Source: Candidatus Aenigmatarchaeota archaeon
GTDB lineage: Archaea; Aenigmatarchaeota; Aenigmatarchaeia; QMZP01; JAFGSV01
DNA length: 44,029 nt
Direction: 5' to 3'
Assembly: GCA_016934325.1 (NCBI GenBank)
Contig: JAFGSV010000010.1
Coordinates: forward strand, 1-44,029
A model generated the notes under the pieces. The model saw nothing but the letters and a program-made list of their open reading frames with translations. It made no database searches and was not told the origin of the DNA. A program made the position numbers and the translations under genes. Shown piece after piece: positions 7,451 to 14,120 of this stretch. Numbering within the stretch: position 1 is the stretch's first letter; each line of letters opens with the position of its first letter.

Positions 7451-7964
7451 CCAATCTCACTCCTGATAGCTCTAAGTGGTCCGTCTCGACCTCTACGAAA
7501 GCCTCGAAAATCTCCTTCACTCTCTCGTTCTCCGCCTCGGCTGCCGCCTGCTTGTAGAACCCGATGGCCCTCGTCTCCCTGGCGTGCGAATCCTGCAGGT
7601 TCTCCCTGTTCGGCACGTGGCACGTGTCGTTTGCGGCCGGCGCCTTGTCCAGCTTTAGTATCTTCCTCCATACGCTGGCATGCTCCGCCTCGACCTTGCC
7701 CAGCGCCTTGAAGAGCAGCTTGCCTTCCGCATCGTCCGTCTTCCCGGCGGCGCAGAAGTAGAAGGCGGCGTTGCTGACCTCCACCTGCAGCGCCCTCTCG
7801 GCATTGGCCCTGTCTTGCTCATTGAGCTCGACGTCGAAGTTCACCTGCGCTTCTCTGGCTTCCTTGATGTATCTCCTGTGGGCCCCGCAAAAGGGGCAGT
7901 TGTCGGGCGGGCTCTCCCCTATGTAAGGGTCCCCGCAAATCTCGCATCTCCATAGCTTGACCAT
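7437..7964 (-). CDS. Reverse rubrerythrin (N-terminal rubredoxin domain + diiron domain)
   Basis: The start at ATG 7964 follows AAAGGAGG; the track's extra 44 residues are upstream spacer. The 175-residue protein has an N-terminal rubredoxin-like domain (WRCEICGDPYIG, then CPFCGAHRR) and then a four-helix diiron domain with EVSNAAFYFCAA, EAEHASVWRKIL, ETRAIGFYKQAA and EVETDHLEL supplying the Glu/His ligands. The domain order is the reverse of classical rubrerythrin. Such proteins reduce hydrogen peroxide, and some also oxygen, with electrons delivered through the rubredoxin centre. It cooperates with the classical rubrerythrin at the head of the operon. Confidence 0.92.
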   Translation of the reverse strand: MVKLWRCEICGDPYIGESPPDNCPFCGAHRRYIKEAREAQVNFDVELNEQDRANAERALQVEVSNAAFYFCAAGKTDDAEGKLLFKALGKVEAEHASVWRKILKLDKAPAANDTCHVPNRENLQDSHARETRAIGFYKQAAAEAENERVKEIFEAFVEVETDHLELSGVRLGEQG

Positions 7965-8010
7965 AATAAACCTCCTTTGATCGAATCGATACCCTACGCT
8001 CCTGTTCGAA

Positions 8011-8169
8011 TCACTTGATTTCCCCACTCCTGATCTTCTTGACGAGCATGTCCCATTCGGTCCTGTCGAGAGCAACCGAGTTCCCCTCTTCGCCAATCCT
8101 GACCCCGCTCTCTCCGATGTCCACGACGGGACAGCAGCTGTTCCTGCTGCACAGCGAGTGGGTCGTCAT
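8011..8169 (-). CDS. 52-aa protein with CSRNSCCP motif, unknown (missed by ORF track)
   Basis: A short gene with an excellent ribosome-binding site (AGGAGGTG) before ATG 8169. The product starts MTTHSLCSRNSCCPVVDIG, then has a GVRIGEEGNSVAL stretch and ends in a helix TEWDMLVKKIRSG. The N-terminal C-x(4)-CC and histidine could bind a metal; the C-terminal part resembles a small beta-strand/helix cap. I do not recognise the family. It lies 46 bp upstream of the reverse-rubrerythrin gene in the redox operon, so a small metal- or redox-related role is likely. Confidence that it is coding is good; function is open. Confidence 0.75.
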   Translation of the reverse strand: MTTHSLCSRNSCCPVVDIGESGVRIGEEGNSVALDRTEWDMLVKKIRSGEIK

Positions 8170-8201
8170 CCAAAACACCTCCTGAGTATTTTATGACAGT
8201 A

Positions 8202-8378
8202 TTATTTATTTCTGTTTGCCTTTCTTTGATCATTTGAAGCGGGATTGCGGCCGCACGAGTGGATCTCGCAATCGTCGCAGGTGTCGGAGTGATCCTCGCA
8301 AAGCGAAATCGCCATGTCCCTCTTGACGCATTCGAACACCGGTCTCGCATCCTTCCCGCATACTATGCATTTGCTCAC
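8202..8378 (-). CDS. 58-aa Cys/His-rich zinc-ribbon-like protein (missed by ORF track)
   Basis: The start is GTG 8378 after GAGGTGAATT. The product begins MSKCIVCGKDARPVFEC and continues with LCEDHSDTCDDCEIHSCG, giving about seven cysteines and two histidines in CxxC, CxDH and CxxC groups. This looks like a small treble-clef or zinc-ribbon protein able to bind one or two Zn/Fe ions. It lies inside the redox operon between the desulforedoxin-like gene and the CSRNSCCP gene. The track ORF covering this region (8230-8433) is a different frame without conserved spacing. No family is recognised. Confidence 0.72.
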   Translation of the reverse strand: MSKCIVCGKDARPVFECVKRDMAISLCEDHSDTCDDCEIHSCGRNPASNDQRKANRNK

Positions 8379-8433
8379 AATTCACCTCTGATTTACTGCA
8401 AACCATGCAGATAAAGGCGTGATGCTCTTTCAC

Positions 8434-8580
8434 CTATTTCTTCTTCGGGGAGCTCTTCTTCGCATGCTTCATGGGCTTCCCGCAGCAGAACAGATCGCAA
8501 ACACCGCATCCGCAATCGCTGGAGCATACCACCTCTATTCCGCAGCTCTCGCACTCGAACGTATCTCCTTTCTTCGTCAT
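8434..8580 (-). CDS. Desulforedoxin-like 48-aa protein
   Basis: The real start is ATG 8580 after AGGAGGTGATTAGG; the longer track ORF is an overlap artefact in the rubrerythrin gene. The product is MTKKGDTFECESCGIEVV, then a Cys-rich insert (CSSDCGCGVC), then LFCCGKPM and a lysine-rich tail. CxxC plus CCGKPM is the desulforedoxin Fe(Cys)4 signature, also found at the N terminus of the desulfoferrodoxin in this operon. The four-cysteine insert between the two knuckles is unusual and could hold a second metal. It is probably an electron carrier or metal reservoir for the peroxide/superoxide enzymes. Confidence 0.85.
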   Translation of the reverse strand: MTKKGDTFECESCGIEVVCSSDCGCGVCDLFCCGKPMKHAKKSSPKKK

Positions 8581-8597
8581 CCTAATCACCTCCTGAA

Positions 8598-9182
8598 TCA
8601 GAACTCTTCGCACTTCAGCATGAAGTAACCCTTGGGATGGCTGCAGGACGGGCATTGCTCGGGAGGCTCCCTGCCTTCGTGGACATAGCCGCATTTCCTG
8701 CAAACCCAGGCGACCGGCTCATCCTTCCTGAAGGCACGCTTGCCCTCGAGGTTGGCGAGCAGCTTCTTGTACCTCTCCTCGTGGTGCTCCTCGGCCTTGG
8801 CGATGGCCCTCAGCCTCTTGGCGATCTCAGGGAAGCCCTCCCTCTCCGCGACGCCGGCGAATCCCGGATACATGATCGCGTTCTCGTAGTTCTCCCCCGC
8901 GATCGCCGCCTTGATGTTCTCTGCGGTGGTGCCTAACGTGGTCGGGGCCGACGCCTCTACCTTGATCTCGTCCAGGCTCTCGCCGCTCCTCTTCTTGAGG
9001 TCGTTGATCAGCCTGAAGAGCCACTTCGCGTGCTCCCTCTCGTTGTCCGCCGTGACCAGGAATATCTCCGATACCTGCTCGAATCCCTCGTTCTGGGCGA
9101 TCCTGGCGTAGAAGCTGTACCTGTTCCTCGCCTGGCTCTCCCCTATGAACGCCTTTGTCAGGTTCTGTATAGTCCCCTTCAT
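8598..9182 (-). CDS. rbr: Rubrerythrin
   Basis: A classical rubrerythrin of 194 residues that reduces hydrogen peroxide to water. The N-terminal four-helix diiron domain contains [41 protein letters not shown] and [15 protein letters not shown], supplying the Glu and His ligands. The C-terminal rubredoxin domain has [12 protein letters not shown] and [12 protein letters not shown]. Of two adjacent ATGs I choose the second (9182), which sits six bases from the ribosome-binding site GGGAGG. It is the first gene of the operon; its promoter is the shared divergent region with an Lrp-type regulator. Confidence 0.95.
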   Translation of the reverse strand: MKGTIQNLTKAFIGESQARNRYSFYARIAQNEGFEQVSEIFLVTADNEREHAKWLFRLINDLKKRSGESLDEIKVEASAPTTLGTTAENIKAAIAGENYENAIMYPGFAGVAEREGFPEIAKRLRAIAKAEEHHEERYKKLLANLEGKRAFRKDEPVAWVCRKCGYVHEGREPPEQCPSCSHPKGYFMLKCEEF

Positions 9183-9185
9183 CAT

Positions 9186-9272
9186 GATCCTCCCATTATC
9201 TCATGAACATGAATGATTCATCATATTTTTGAATCAGTTACTTTTATAACTATGTTCGAATATATAAATGTT
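9186..9272. promoter_or_regulatory. Bidirectional promoter of the redox operon and Lrp gene
   Basis: An AT-rich gap with one central near-symmetrical TATA element (ACTTTTATAAC, 9240-9250) usable in both directions. Rightward it would start transcription near 9270, making the Lrp transcript leaderless. Leftward it would start near 9215-9222. The leftward start overlaps the perfect palindrome ATGAATGATTCAT (9209-9221) and one arm of TGATTCA/TGAATCA (9214-9236). The direct repeat GTTCGAATAT occurs at 9254-9263 and 9276-9285, 22 bp apart, across the rightward start. These look like two operators around one TATA box. Confidence 0.6.
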
Positions 9273-9695
9273 ATGGTTCGAATATCAAACTTAGAATTGC
9301 TGCTCGCCCTGAGGGAGAACTCGCGGACCCCCTTTGTCGGGCTGGCGAAGAGGTTCGGCGTCAGCGAGACCGCCATCAGGAAGAGGGTCAGGAAGCTGGA
9401 GCAGGACGGCGTGATCAAGAAATATACGATAGAAGTTGACACAAGGAAGATAGGATACGACATCGACGCCTTGATCGGGGTCGACACCAGGCCGGAGGAC
9501 TATATGGATGCGCTCGAGAAGATGAGGAAGATGAAGGACGTCAAGTGCATGTGCTCCAGCAGCGGCGATCACATGATCCTGCTCGAGTGCTGGTTCCATG
9601 GCTCAGCGGAGCTGACCATGTTCCTGAAGAAGCTGAAGGGCGTGGATGGGGTGACGAAGATATGCCCGGCCATAAAGACCGAGACGATTAAGTGA
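9273..9695 (+). CDS. Lrp/AsnC-family transcriptional regulator
   Basis: I start at ATG 9273 (MVRISNLELLLAL) because a TATA box 25-30 bp upstream would give a leaderless mRNA and the family begins there; the track's 20 extra residues come from promoter DNA. The 140-residue protein has a winged helix (LALRENSRTPFVGLAKRFGVSETAIRKRVRKL) and a C-terminal RAM-type ligand domain. A CMCSSSGDHMILLEC segment contains two or three cysteines at the place where family members bind effectors or sense state, which could suit redox sensing. It is divergent from the 11-gene redox operon and is its likely regulator. Confidence 0.9.
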   Translation: MVRISNLELLLALRENSRTPFVGLAKRFGVSETAIRKRVRKLEQDGVIKKYTIEVDTRKIGYDIDALIGVDTRPEDYMDALEKMRKMKDVKCMCSSSGDHMILLECWFHGSAELTMFLKKLKGVDGVTKICPAIKTETIK

Positions 9696-9711
9696 CACTC
9701 ACTGGCCGATA

Positions 9712-10707
9712 TCAATCGCCGCTATTTTCTTTTTCTAGCAGGAACCGGGGGAAGTAGTTCTTCTTGTAGTTTCGGTAAATCGGTATGCTTTCCGTCTTCT
9801 GTATGAGATTCGCGAAGCGCTGGCGTATGTCCATCTCTATGTTCCTCAGTTCCATCTCGTCCCTCGCATGGATGGATACCTCTATGTCCCATTCGCCAAT
9901 GGTCTTGGCTATCCAAGTGATGTTCGGGTGGTTCCTCAGGTAAAGGGTCATTTCGGGATCCAGCTCCGGCGTTATGTTGTGGTACTTGATTATCAGCAAC
10001 GCCGGGATATAGCCCATCCTCCGCGGATCCACCAGCTGGTCGAACCCCAGCAGTATCTTCCTCTCTGTCAGCTTCTTCATCCTGTCTATGACGGTCTTGG
10101 GGGTCAGTGACAGCTTCTCGCCTATCTCGACCGAGCTCTTCCTCCCGTCCATGGACAGCTCGTCCAGTATGGACAGGTCTGTAATATCGACCTCTTCCGG
10201 CTCCCTGTCACCGCCGAAGATCATCTCCGGCTTCGGTCTTGACATGAGGTATTTCATGCCGAATTTCCTGTTTACTATCGTTGTCAGCACCGTGTAGTTC
10301 TCCAGCTGCCTGGGGAAGCTCGCCATAACCCTGCGGAGGTTCTTGTTGAACTGGGAGGGGTTCCTGGCGAAGAACGTGCAGATAAGGTCGTAGGAACCCC
10401 CGCACGCCGCCACCCAGCTGGTGAAGGGGTCCGACACGAGGTAATTCATCAGCTCCTCGTATTTATCCTTGCTGATATAGCTCAGCTTGAAATATACCCT
10501 GAAGTCCAGGACGTTGAGCTTGGAATAGTCGACGATGGCATAGAACCCGTTTATCACCCCCTTCCCGATCAGCGCATTCGCAGTATAGCTCACCTGCTGC
10601 TGGCTCTTCCGTATCCTCCTCCCAAGCTTCGAGAAGGGGACCCTCGCATCAAGCTCGAGGCCGCTCAGGACCCTGTTCTCCACATTTCTAAGCTTTGTCA
10701 GCTCCAT
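9712..10707 (-). CDS. Double-module Lrp/AsnC-like regulator
   Basis: A 331-residue protein made of two Lrp-like units in tandem. Unit 1 (about 5-150) has a winged helix LDARVPFSKLGRRIRKSQQQVSYTANAL and a RAM-like fold. Unit 2 (about 175-325) repeats this with DLSILDELSMDGRKSSVEIGEKLSLTPKTVIDRM and a second ligand fold (TWIAKTIGEWDIEVSIHA). Single Lrp proteins dimerise, so this is a covalent pseudo-dimer that would recognise asymmetric DNA. It is divergent from the aminomutase-like gene with 135 bp of shared AT-rich promoter, and probably controls it in response to an amino acid. The ligand is unknown. Confidence 0.85.
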   Translation of the reverse strand: MELTKLRNVENRVLSGLELDARVPFSKLGRRIRKSQQQVSYTANALIGKGVINGFYAIVDYSKLNVLDFRVYFKLSYISKDKYEELMNYLVSDPFTSWVAACGGSYDLICTFFARNPSQFNKNLRRVMASFPRQLENYTVLTTIVNRKFGMKYLMSRPKPEMIFGGDREPEEVDITDLSILDELSMDGRKSSVEIGEKLSLTPKTVIDRMKKLTERKILLGFDQLVDPRRMGYIPALLIIKYHNITPELDPEMTLYLRNHPNITWIAKTIGEWDIEVSIHARDEMELRNIEMDIRQRFANLIQKTESIPIYRNYKKNYFPRFLLEKENSGD

Positions 10708-10842
10708 ATTTTGTTATATTGTATCATATATATATAAAAATTATAATTATACAAATTTTACAAATAGCACCCTTAATAGCGATAACCAATATTTCTTATA
10801 TATCAGTAAAAACCACAAAATTGATGCTGCGGGTTATCTTAT
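10708..10842. promoter_or_regulatory. AT-rich divergent promoter region
   Basis: The gap between the double-Lrp gene and the aminomutase-like gene is over 75% A+T. TATA-like strings are visible for the left gene (TATATATATAAAAATTATAATTATA, reading leftward) and the right gene (TTTCTTATATATC near 10791-10803, about 45 bp before the ATG). Repeated A/T tracts such as ACAAATTTTACAAAT could be Lrp sites. I see no clean palindrome. Confidence 0.5.
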
Positions 10843-12411
10843 ATGGAATATCGCACTGGAATCAAGGAGCCGTGGAAGAGGTTCGGGGCAACCGAGGAGG
10901 ATTGGCATAACTGGCGATGGCAGGCGAGGAACTCGTTCACGGACCCCGATCAGCTGTCGGAATTCCTGGGCCTGACCGACCTGCAGGCGAAAATGGTTAG
11001 CGATTCCGTCGACCGCGGGAAGAGGATGAGGATACCGCCCTATGATGCCGCGCTGATGGGGCCAAACCCGACCGGAGTCGACAAGCGGGGCAACTCCATC
11101 TCGAACAGGATCAACGGCGTATTCCTCCAGGGAGTTCCCACCCCCGCGCACCACCTTTTCAAGGCGGGACAGCGCGATCCCATGGCGGAGGGATCCAGAT
11201 CCTATGGAGCCGTCTATCAGAGATATCCCGACAGGGTCGCCCTGTTTGTCAGCAAGAGCGGGGATTGCCATTTCTATTGCATGCACTGCCAGAGGGATAA
11301 GGACATAGTATCAAGCGGACAAGGCCCAAAGGAAATGAATATTGGCCTGGATTACATCAGGGCTAATGAGAACATCAGGGAGGTGCTGGCGACGGGTGGA
11401 GACGCGCTTGTTGGATGCTCCGAGAAGCTTGAGTATGTCCTGAAATCGCTGAGCGAGATAGGCCACATCGAGGCCATCAGGATAGCGACCAGGCTCCCGG
11501 TCACGAACCCTTTTGCGGTCACCGATGAGAAGCTGGGTATCATCGAGAGATACTCCAAGCATACCGGGGGCAGATATGATCTCCCTGAGATAACGATGGT
11601 GACGCATTCGAACTCCCCGGACGAGCACACCCTCGACATGCAGGAAGCCGTCAGCGGGGCAAGGCGCCACGGGCTGACTGTCAGGAACCAGTCGGTCCTG
11701 CTGAAAGGGGTAAACGACGACCTTCCGACGCTGAGCGAGCTTTGCACGAACCTGTATCACATGGGAGCTCAGCCATACTATATATTCCAGTGCCATAAGG
11801 TCGACGGACTGGCTTCGATGATAGTCCCCATCAACGTTGGCCAGTACCTCGTCAATCACTTGCGAGGACAGGAAGGGCTGAGCATACCGAATTACGCCGT
11901 CAACATGACGGGCGGCGGGGGCAAGGTCGTTCTGACGCCGGAGGGTGACAAAGGGGTGCCTGACTTTGGCTATCCGTTGGAAAGGGAGATGTGGACGTGG
12001 GATAGCGACTTGCAGCTGTACGACGAGCTGCTGCACGTCAGGCAAAGAGACTTCGAGATGGCCATGGATGCCATGTCCGCATTCTATGGCGATCCTAAAA
12101 TAAAGGAATATTCATCCTCAGGCGATATACAAGGCATTCAGCTGAGGGAGACGCTTTCTAAGAAATTCAGGCCATCGGTGGTGGTCGTCGAGGATAGCGA
12201 ACCCCGATGCGCCAAGTACGTGACGAACGTTGCGCCTCCAAAGATCCTGACAAAGGAAGAAAAATGCCAGAGTTTTGGCCTGGTCCCGAACGGCAAAGAA
12301 TTCGGGCTGGAGGTGGAATACGTGACAAACCCGTACGCCATTCAGCTGGGCGCCGGACTGTCCGGCACCGATAAACCCGGCCGTTTCCAGCAGGCCTGCT
12401 ACCCCTATTAG
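10843..12411 (+). CDS. KamA-family radical SAM aminomutase
   Basis: A 522-residue enzyme of the lysine 2,3-aminomutase family, which moves an alpha-amino group to the beta carbon using S-adenosylmethionine, a [4Fe-4S] cluster and PLP. The cluster motif CHFYCMHC gives C142, C146 and C149; ATGGDAL near 183 matches the SAM-binding GGD; GGGGK with K361 is the PLP lysine. The two aspartates that hold the substrate's side-chain amino group in the lysine enzyme (D293, D330) align with H318 and N354 here. Lysine is therefore an unlikely substrate, and a glutamate-type substrate is possible. It is about 100 residues longer than clostridial LAM, with extra length at both ends. It is divergent from a double-Lrp regulator. 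Confidence 0.85.
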   Translation: MEYRTGIKEPWKRFGATEEDWHNWRWQARNSFTDPDQLSEFLGLTDLQAKMVSDSVDRGKRMRIPPYDAALMGPNPTGVDKRGNSISNRINGVFLQGVPTPAHHLFKAGQRDPMAEGSRSYGAVYQRYPDRVALFVSKSGDCHFYCMHCQRDKDIVSSGQGPKEMNIGLDYIRANENIREVLATGGDALVGCSEKLEYVLKSLSEIGHIEAIRIATRLPVTNPFAVTDEKLGIIERYSKHTGGRYDLPEITMVTHSNSPDEHTLDMQEAVSGARRHGLTVRNQSVLLKGVNDDLPTLSELCTNLYHMGAQPYYIFQCHKVDGLASMIVPINVGQYLVNHLRGQEGLSIPNYAVNMTGGGGKVVLTPEGDKGVPDFGYPLEREMWTWDSDLQLYDELLHVRQRDFEMAMDAMSAFYGDPKIKEYSSSGDIQGIQLRETLSKKFRPSVVVVEDSEPRCAKYVTNVAPPKILTKEEKCQSFGLVPNGKEFGLEVEYVTNPYAIQLGAGLSGTDKPGRFQQACYPY

Positions 12412-12448
12412 CCGGCTAAGCGTTTTTAACACCGAACACGTCCCCGAC

Positions 12449-12568
12449 ATTAAGATAACCCGTTGTTTGGTTTTCACCCGGGTATGTGATAGCGGTATCG
12501 AGCCGCTCATCTATTCTGAATGGCCGCATTTGCGGCTCCCTTGGCTCCGGCCTGCGCTTTGAACAACC
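12449..12568 (+). ncRNA. Second foldable intergenic element, unknown
   Basis: The 335-bp gap between the aminomutase gene and lysC begins with a T-run (CGTTTTTAAC, 12421-12430) that may end the upstream transcript or act as a TATA box. The following 100 bp can be closed by GTTGTTT (12462-12468) with GAACAAC (12561-12567). Inside are hairpins AGCGG/CCGCT (12491-12507) and GCCGC-ATTT-GCGGC (12523-12536). It could be a small RNA or part of a leader. Evidence is only the pairing, which is weaker than at 4550-4690, and the strand is assumed. Confidence 0.25.
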
Positions 12569-12579
12569 TTTAAAAAGGT
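12568..12579 (+). promoter_or_regulatory. TATA box of the lysC operon
   Basis: CCTTTAAAAAGG is a symmetrical TATA-like element. Transcription would start about 25 bp on, near 12595-12599, so the mRNA would begin at or next to the ATG of the tiny leader ORF and carry about 150 nt of leader before lysC. Confidence 0.5.
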
Positions 12580-12598
12580 GAACGTCATATTATTATTC

Positions 12599-12646
12599 AT
12601 GAGAACCTCCAGCATGCACAAGACCAAGAAGACAATGGGCTATTGA
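12599..12646 (+). CDS. Possible 15-aa leader peptide rich in Met, Thr and Lys
   Basis: ATG 12599 opens a 15-codon frame, MRTSSMHKTKKTMGY, ending in TGA. Three Thr, three Lys and two internal Met occupy half of it; these are the three end products of the aspartate pathway controlled by the aspartokinase encoded downstream. The ATG sits where the TATA box predicts transcription to begin, so it could be translated leaderless. Amino-acid attenuation by leader peptides is classical for bacterial thr operons and is not established in archaea as far as I know. A 15-codon frame can also arise by chance. Confidence 0.3.
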   Translation: MRTSSMHKTKKTMGY

Positions 12647-12663
12647 TAGCCATCGGTCTGTGC

Positions 12664-12729
12664 GCTGGGGATGAACGCCTCCTTCTTTCGTTCTTTTGGT
12701 TTTCCTCCCCAGCCACGGCTGCGGTTCAT
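12664..12729 (+). promoter_or_regulatory. lysC leader: interlocking pairings next to the ribosome-binding site
   Basis: GCTGGGGA (12664-12671) pairs perfectly with TCCCCAGC (12706-12713). ATGAACGC, directly after the first arm, pairs with GCGGTTCAT (12721-12729, one bulged G). The arms interlock in the order a-b-a'-b', so they form a pseudoknot or two exclusive hairpins. The last arm ends a few bases before the lysC ribosome-binding site (AGGGTGAGG, 12736-12744). This arrangement is what a translational riboswitch or attenuator would look like. It does not match the lysine riboswitch as I know it. Confidence 0.4.
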
Positions 12730-12746
12730 CTCTGCAGGGTGAGGAC

Positions 12747-14120
12747 ATGACGCTGGTGATGAAGTTCGGGGGCACGAGCCTCGGGGACGGGAGGAAGATC
12801 AAGGCAGCCTCGGCCCTCGTCAAGGCCGCCGCGAAAGATGACCGGGTCGTGGTCGTGGTCTCGGCGATGGCCGGGATTACGGATTCGCTGCTCGGCGCGG
12901 CCGGGTCCGCATACGTGTCTAGCGAGAGGGATATAGAATCATTCGTGGAATCGATAAGTAAGAGGCACAAGGAAGCCATTGCCATCGCGATCAGGAAGGA
13001 AAGGAAGAAAGTTCGGCGGGCTATAGATGCCAGGGCGGATGAGCTGAGGGAGGCCCTGCTTGGCGTGCACACGAGCGGTCTGACAGAGCAGGGGAGGGAC
13101 AGGATTTCGGCTTTCGGCGAGAAGATGTCTGCGGCCGTCATGTCCGGAGCCATCTCGGAATTCTCTAAATCGGAATGGCATCACGGGGATGACGGGCTCA
13201 TCCTGACGGACGAGAACTTCGTCAATGCGGAGCCCGACATGCAAAAGACCTGCGCGCAAGTCAGGAAGAGGATATCGCCCCAGCTCCGGCATGGTATTAT
13301 CCCGGTCGTAACCGGCTTCATGGGTTGCACCCCCGACGGACACACGACGACCCTCGGCAGGGGGAGCTCTGACCACATAGCTTCCATACTTGGGGCGTGC
13401 CTCGGTGCCAGGGAGGTCCAGATATGGACCGATGTCGACGGGCTGCTGACGGCCGATCCTAGGATCGTCGGGGGCAGCCGGCTCATAGGGACGGTCTCTT
13501 TCAGGGAGGCAGGAGAGCTGGCATACTTCGGGGCGAAGGTAGTACATCCAAAGACCATGCTGCCGGCCGTCAGGAAGGGAATCCCCATAAGGATACTTAA
13601 CACATTCAACCCTGGCAGCATGGGGACCGAGATTAAAGGCAGGGGCGAGAGGCATGACGGGGTGGTCAAGGCGATCACCAGCAAGAAAGGCATCACGCTG
13701 ATCGATATAGTATCGACCAGGATGCTGGCTGCCCACGGATTCCTGGCCGAGCTCTTCGGCATATTCGGCAGGCACGGAATGAGCATAGACCTGATCTCGA
13801 CGACGGAGGTGTCCGTTTCCGTGACGATAGACGAGAATGTGAACGGCAGGTTGAAGCCGGTCGTCGAGGACCTTGAGAGGATAGCCAGCGTGAAGGTCTG
13901 CAAGGACAGGGCCATGGTCTGCGTCGTCGGGGAGGGGATGAGAGAAGCCCCAGGCACCGCGGGCAGGGTCTTCTCCAGGCTTGGCAGGGACAGGGTGAAC
14001 GTAGAATGCATATCGCAGGGAGCGAGCGAGATAAGCATATGCATGGTGGTGAAAGAGGGGGAAGCGGACCATGCGGTCAGGATACTGCATGACGAGTTCT
14101 TCCCGGGGGATGGCGGATGA
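12747..14120 (+). CDS. lysC: Aspartate kinase
   Basis: It phosphorylates aspartate, the first step towards lysine, threonine and methionine. The start ATG 12747 follows AGGGTGAGGAC; the track's 17 extra residues are leader. The 457-residue protein has the kinase domain (KFGGTSLGDG at 5-14, a GFMGCTPDG segment, TLGRGSSDHIAS, and DVDGLLTADPRIV) and two C-terminal ACT domains (from about 320) that normally bind lysine or threonine for feedback inhibition. It overlaps the MFS gene by four bases (ATGA), which in turn overlaps asd, so the three genes form one coupled operon. Confidence 0.95.
   Translation: MTLVMKFGGTSLGDGRKIKAASALVKAAAKDDRVVVVVSAMAGITDSLLGAAGSAYVSSERDIESFVESISKRHKEAIAIAIRKERKKVRRAIDARADELREALLGVHTSGLTEQGRDRISAFGEKMSAAVMSGAISEFSKSEWHHGDDGLILTDENFVNAEPDMQKTCAQVRKRISPQLRHGIIPVVTGFMGCTPDGHTTTLGRGSSDHIASILGACLGAREVQIWTDVDGLLTADPRIVGGSRLIGTVSFREAGELAYFGAKVVHPKTMLPAVRKGIPIRILNTFNPGSMGTEIKGRGERHDGVVKAITSKKGITLIDIVSTRMLAAHGFLAELFGIFGRHGMSIDLISTTEVSVSVTIDENVNGRLKPVVEDLERIASVKVCKDRAMVCVVGEGMREAPGTAGRVFSRLGRDRVNVECISQGASEISICMVVKEGEADHAVRILHDEFFPGDGG

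Noticed and set aside
7113-7711. Plus-strand ORFs of 198 aa and similar opposite the redox operon
   Set aside because: They oppose a dense run of genes with clear motifs and ribosome-binding sites and have biased, non-protein composition.
12599-12746. Bacterial-type lysine riboswitch
   Set aside because: The leader is too short and lacks the five-helix core of the L-box.
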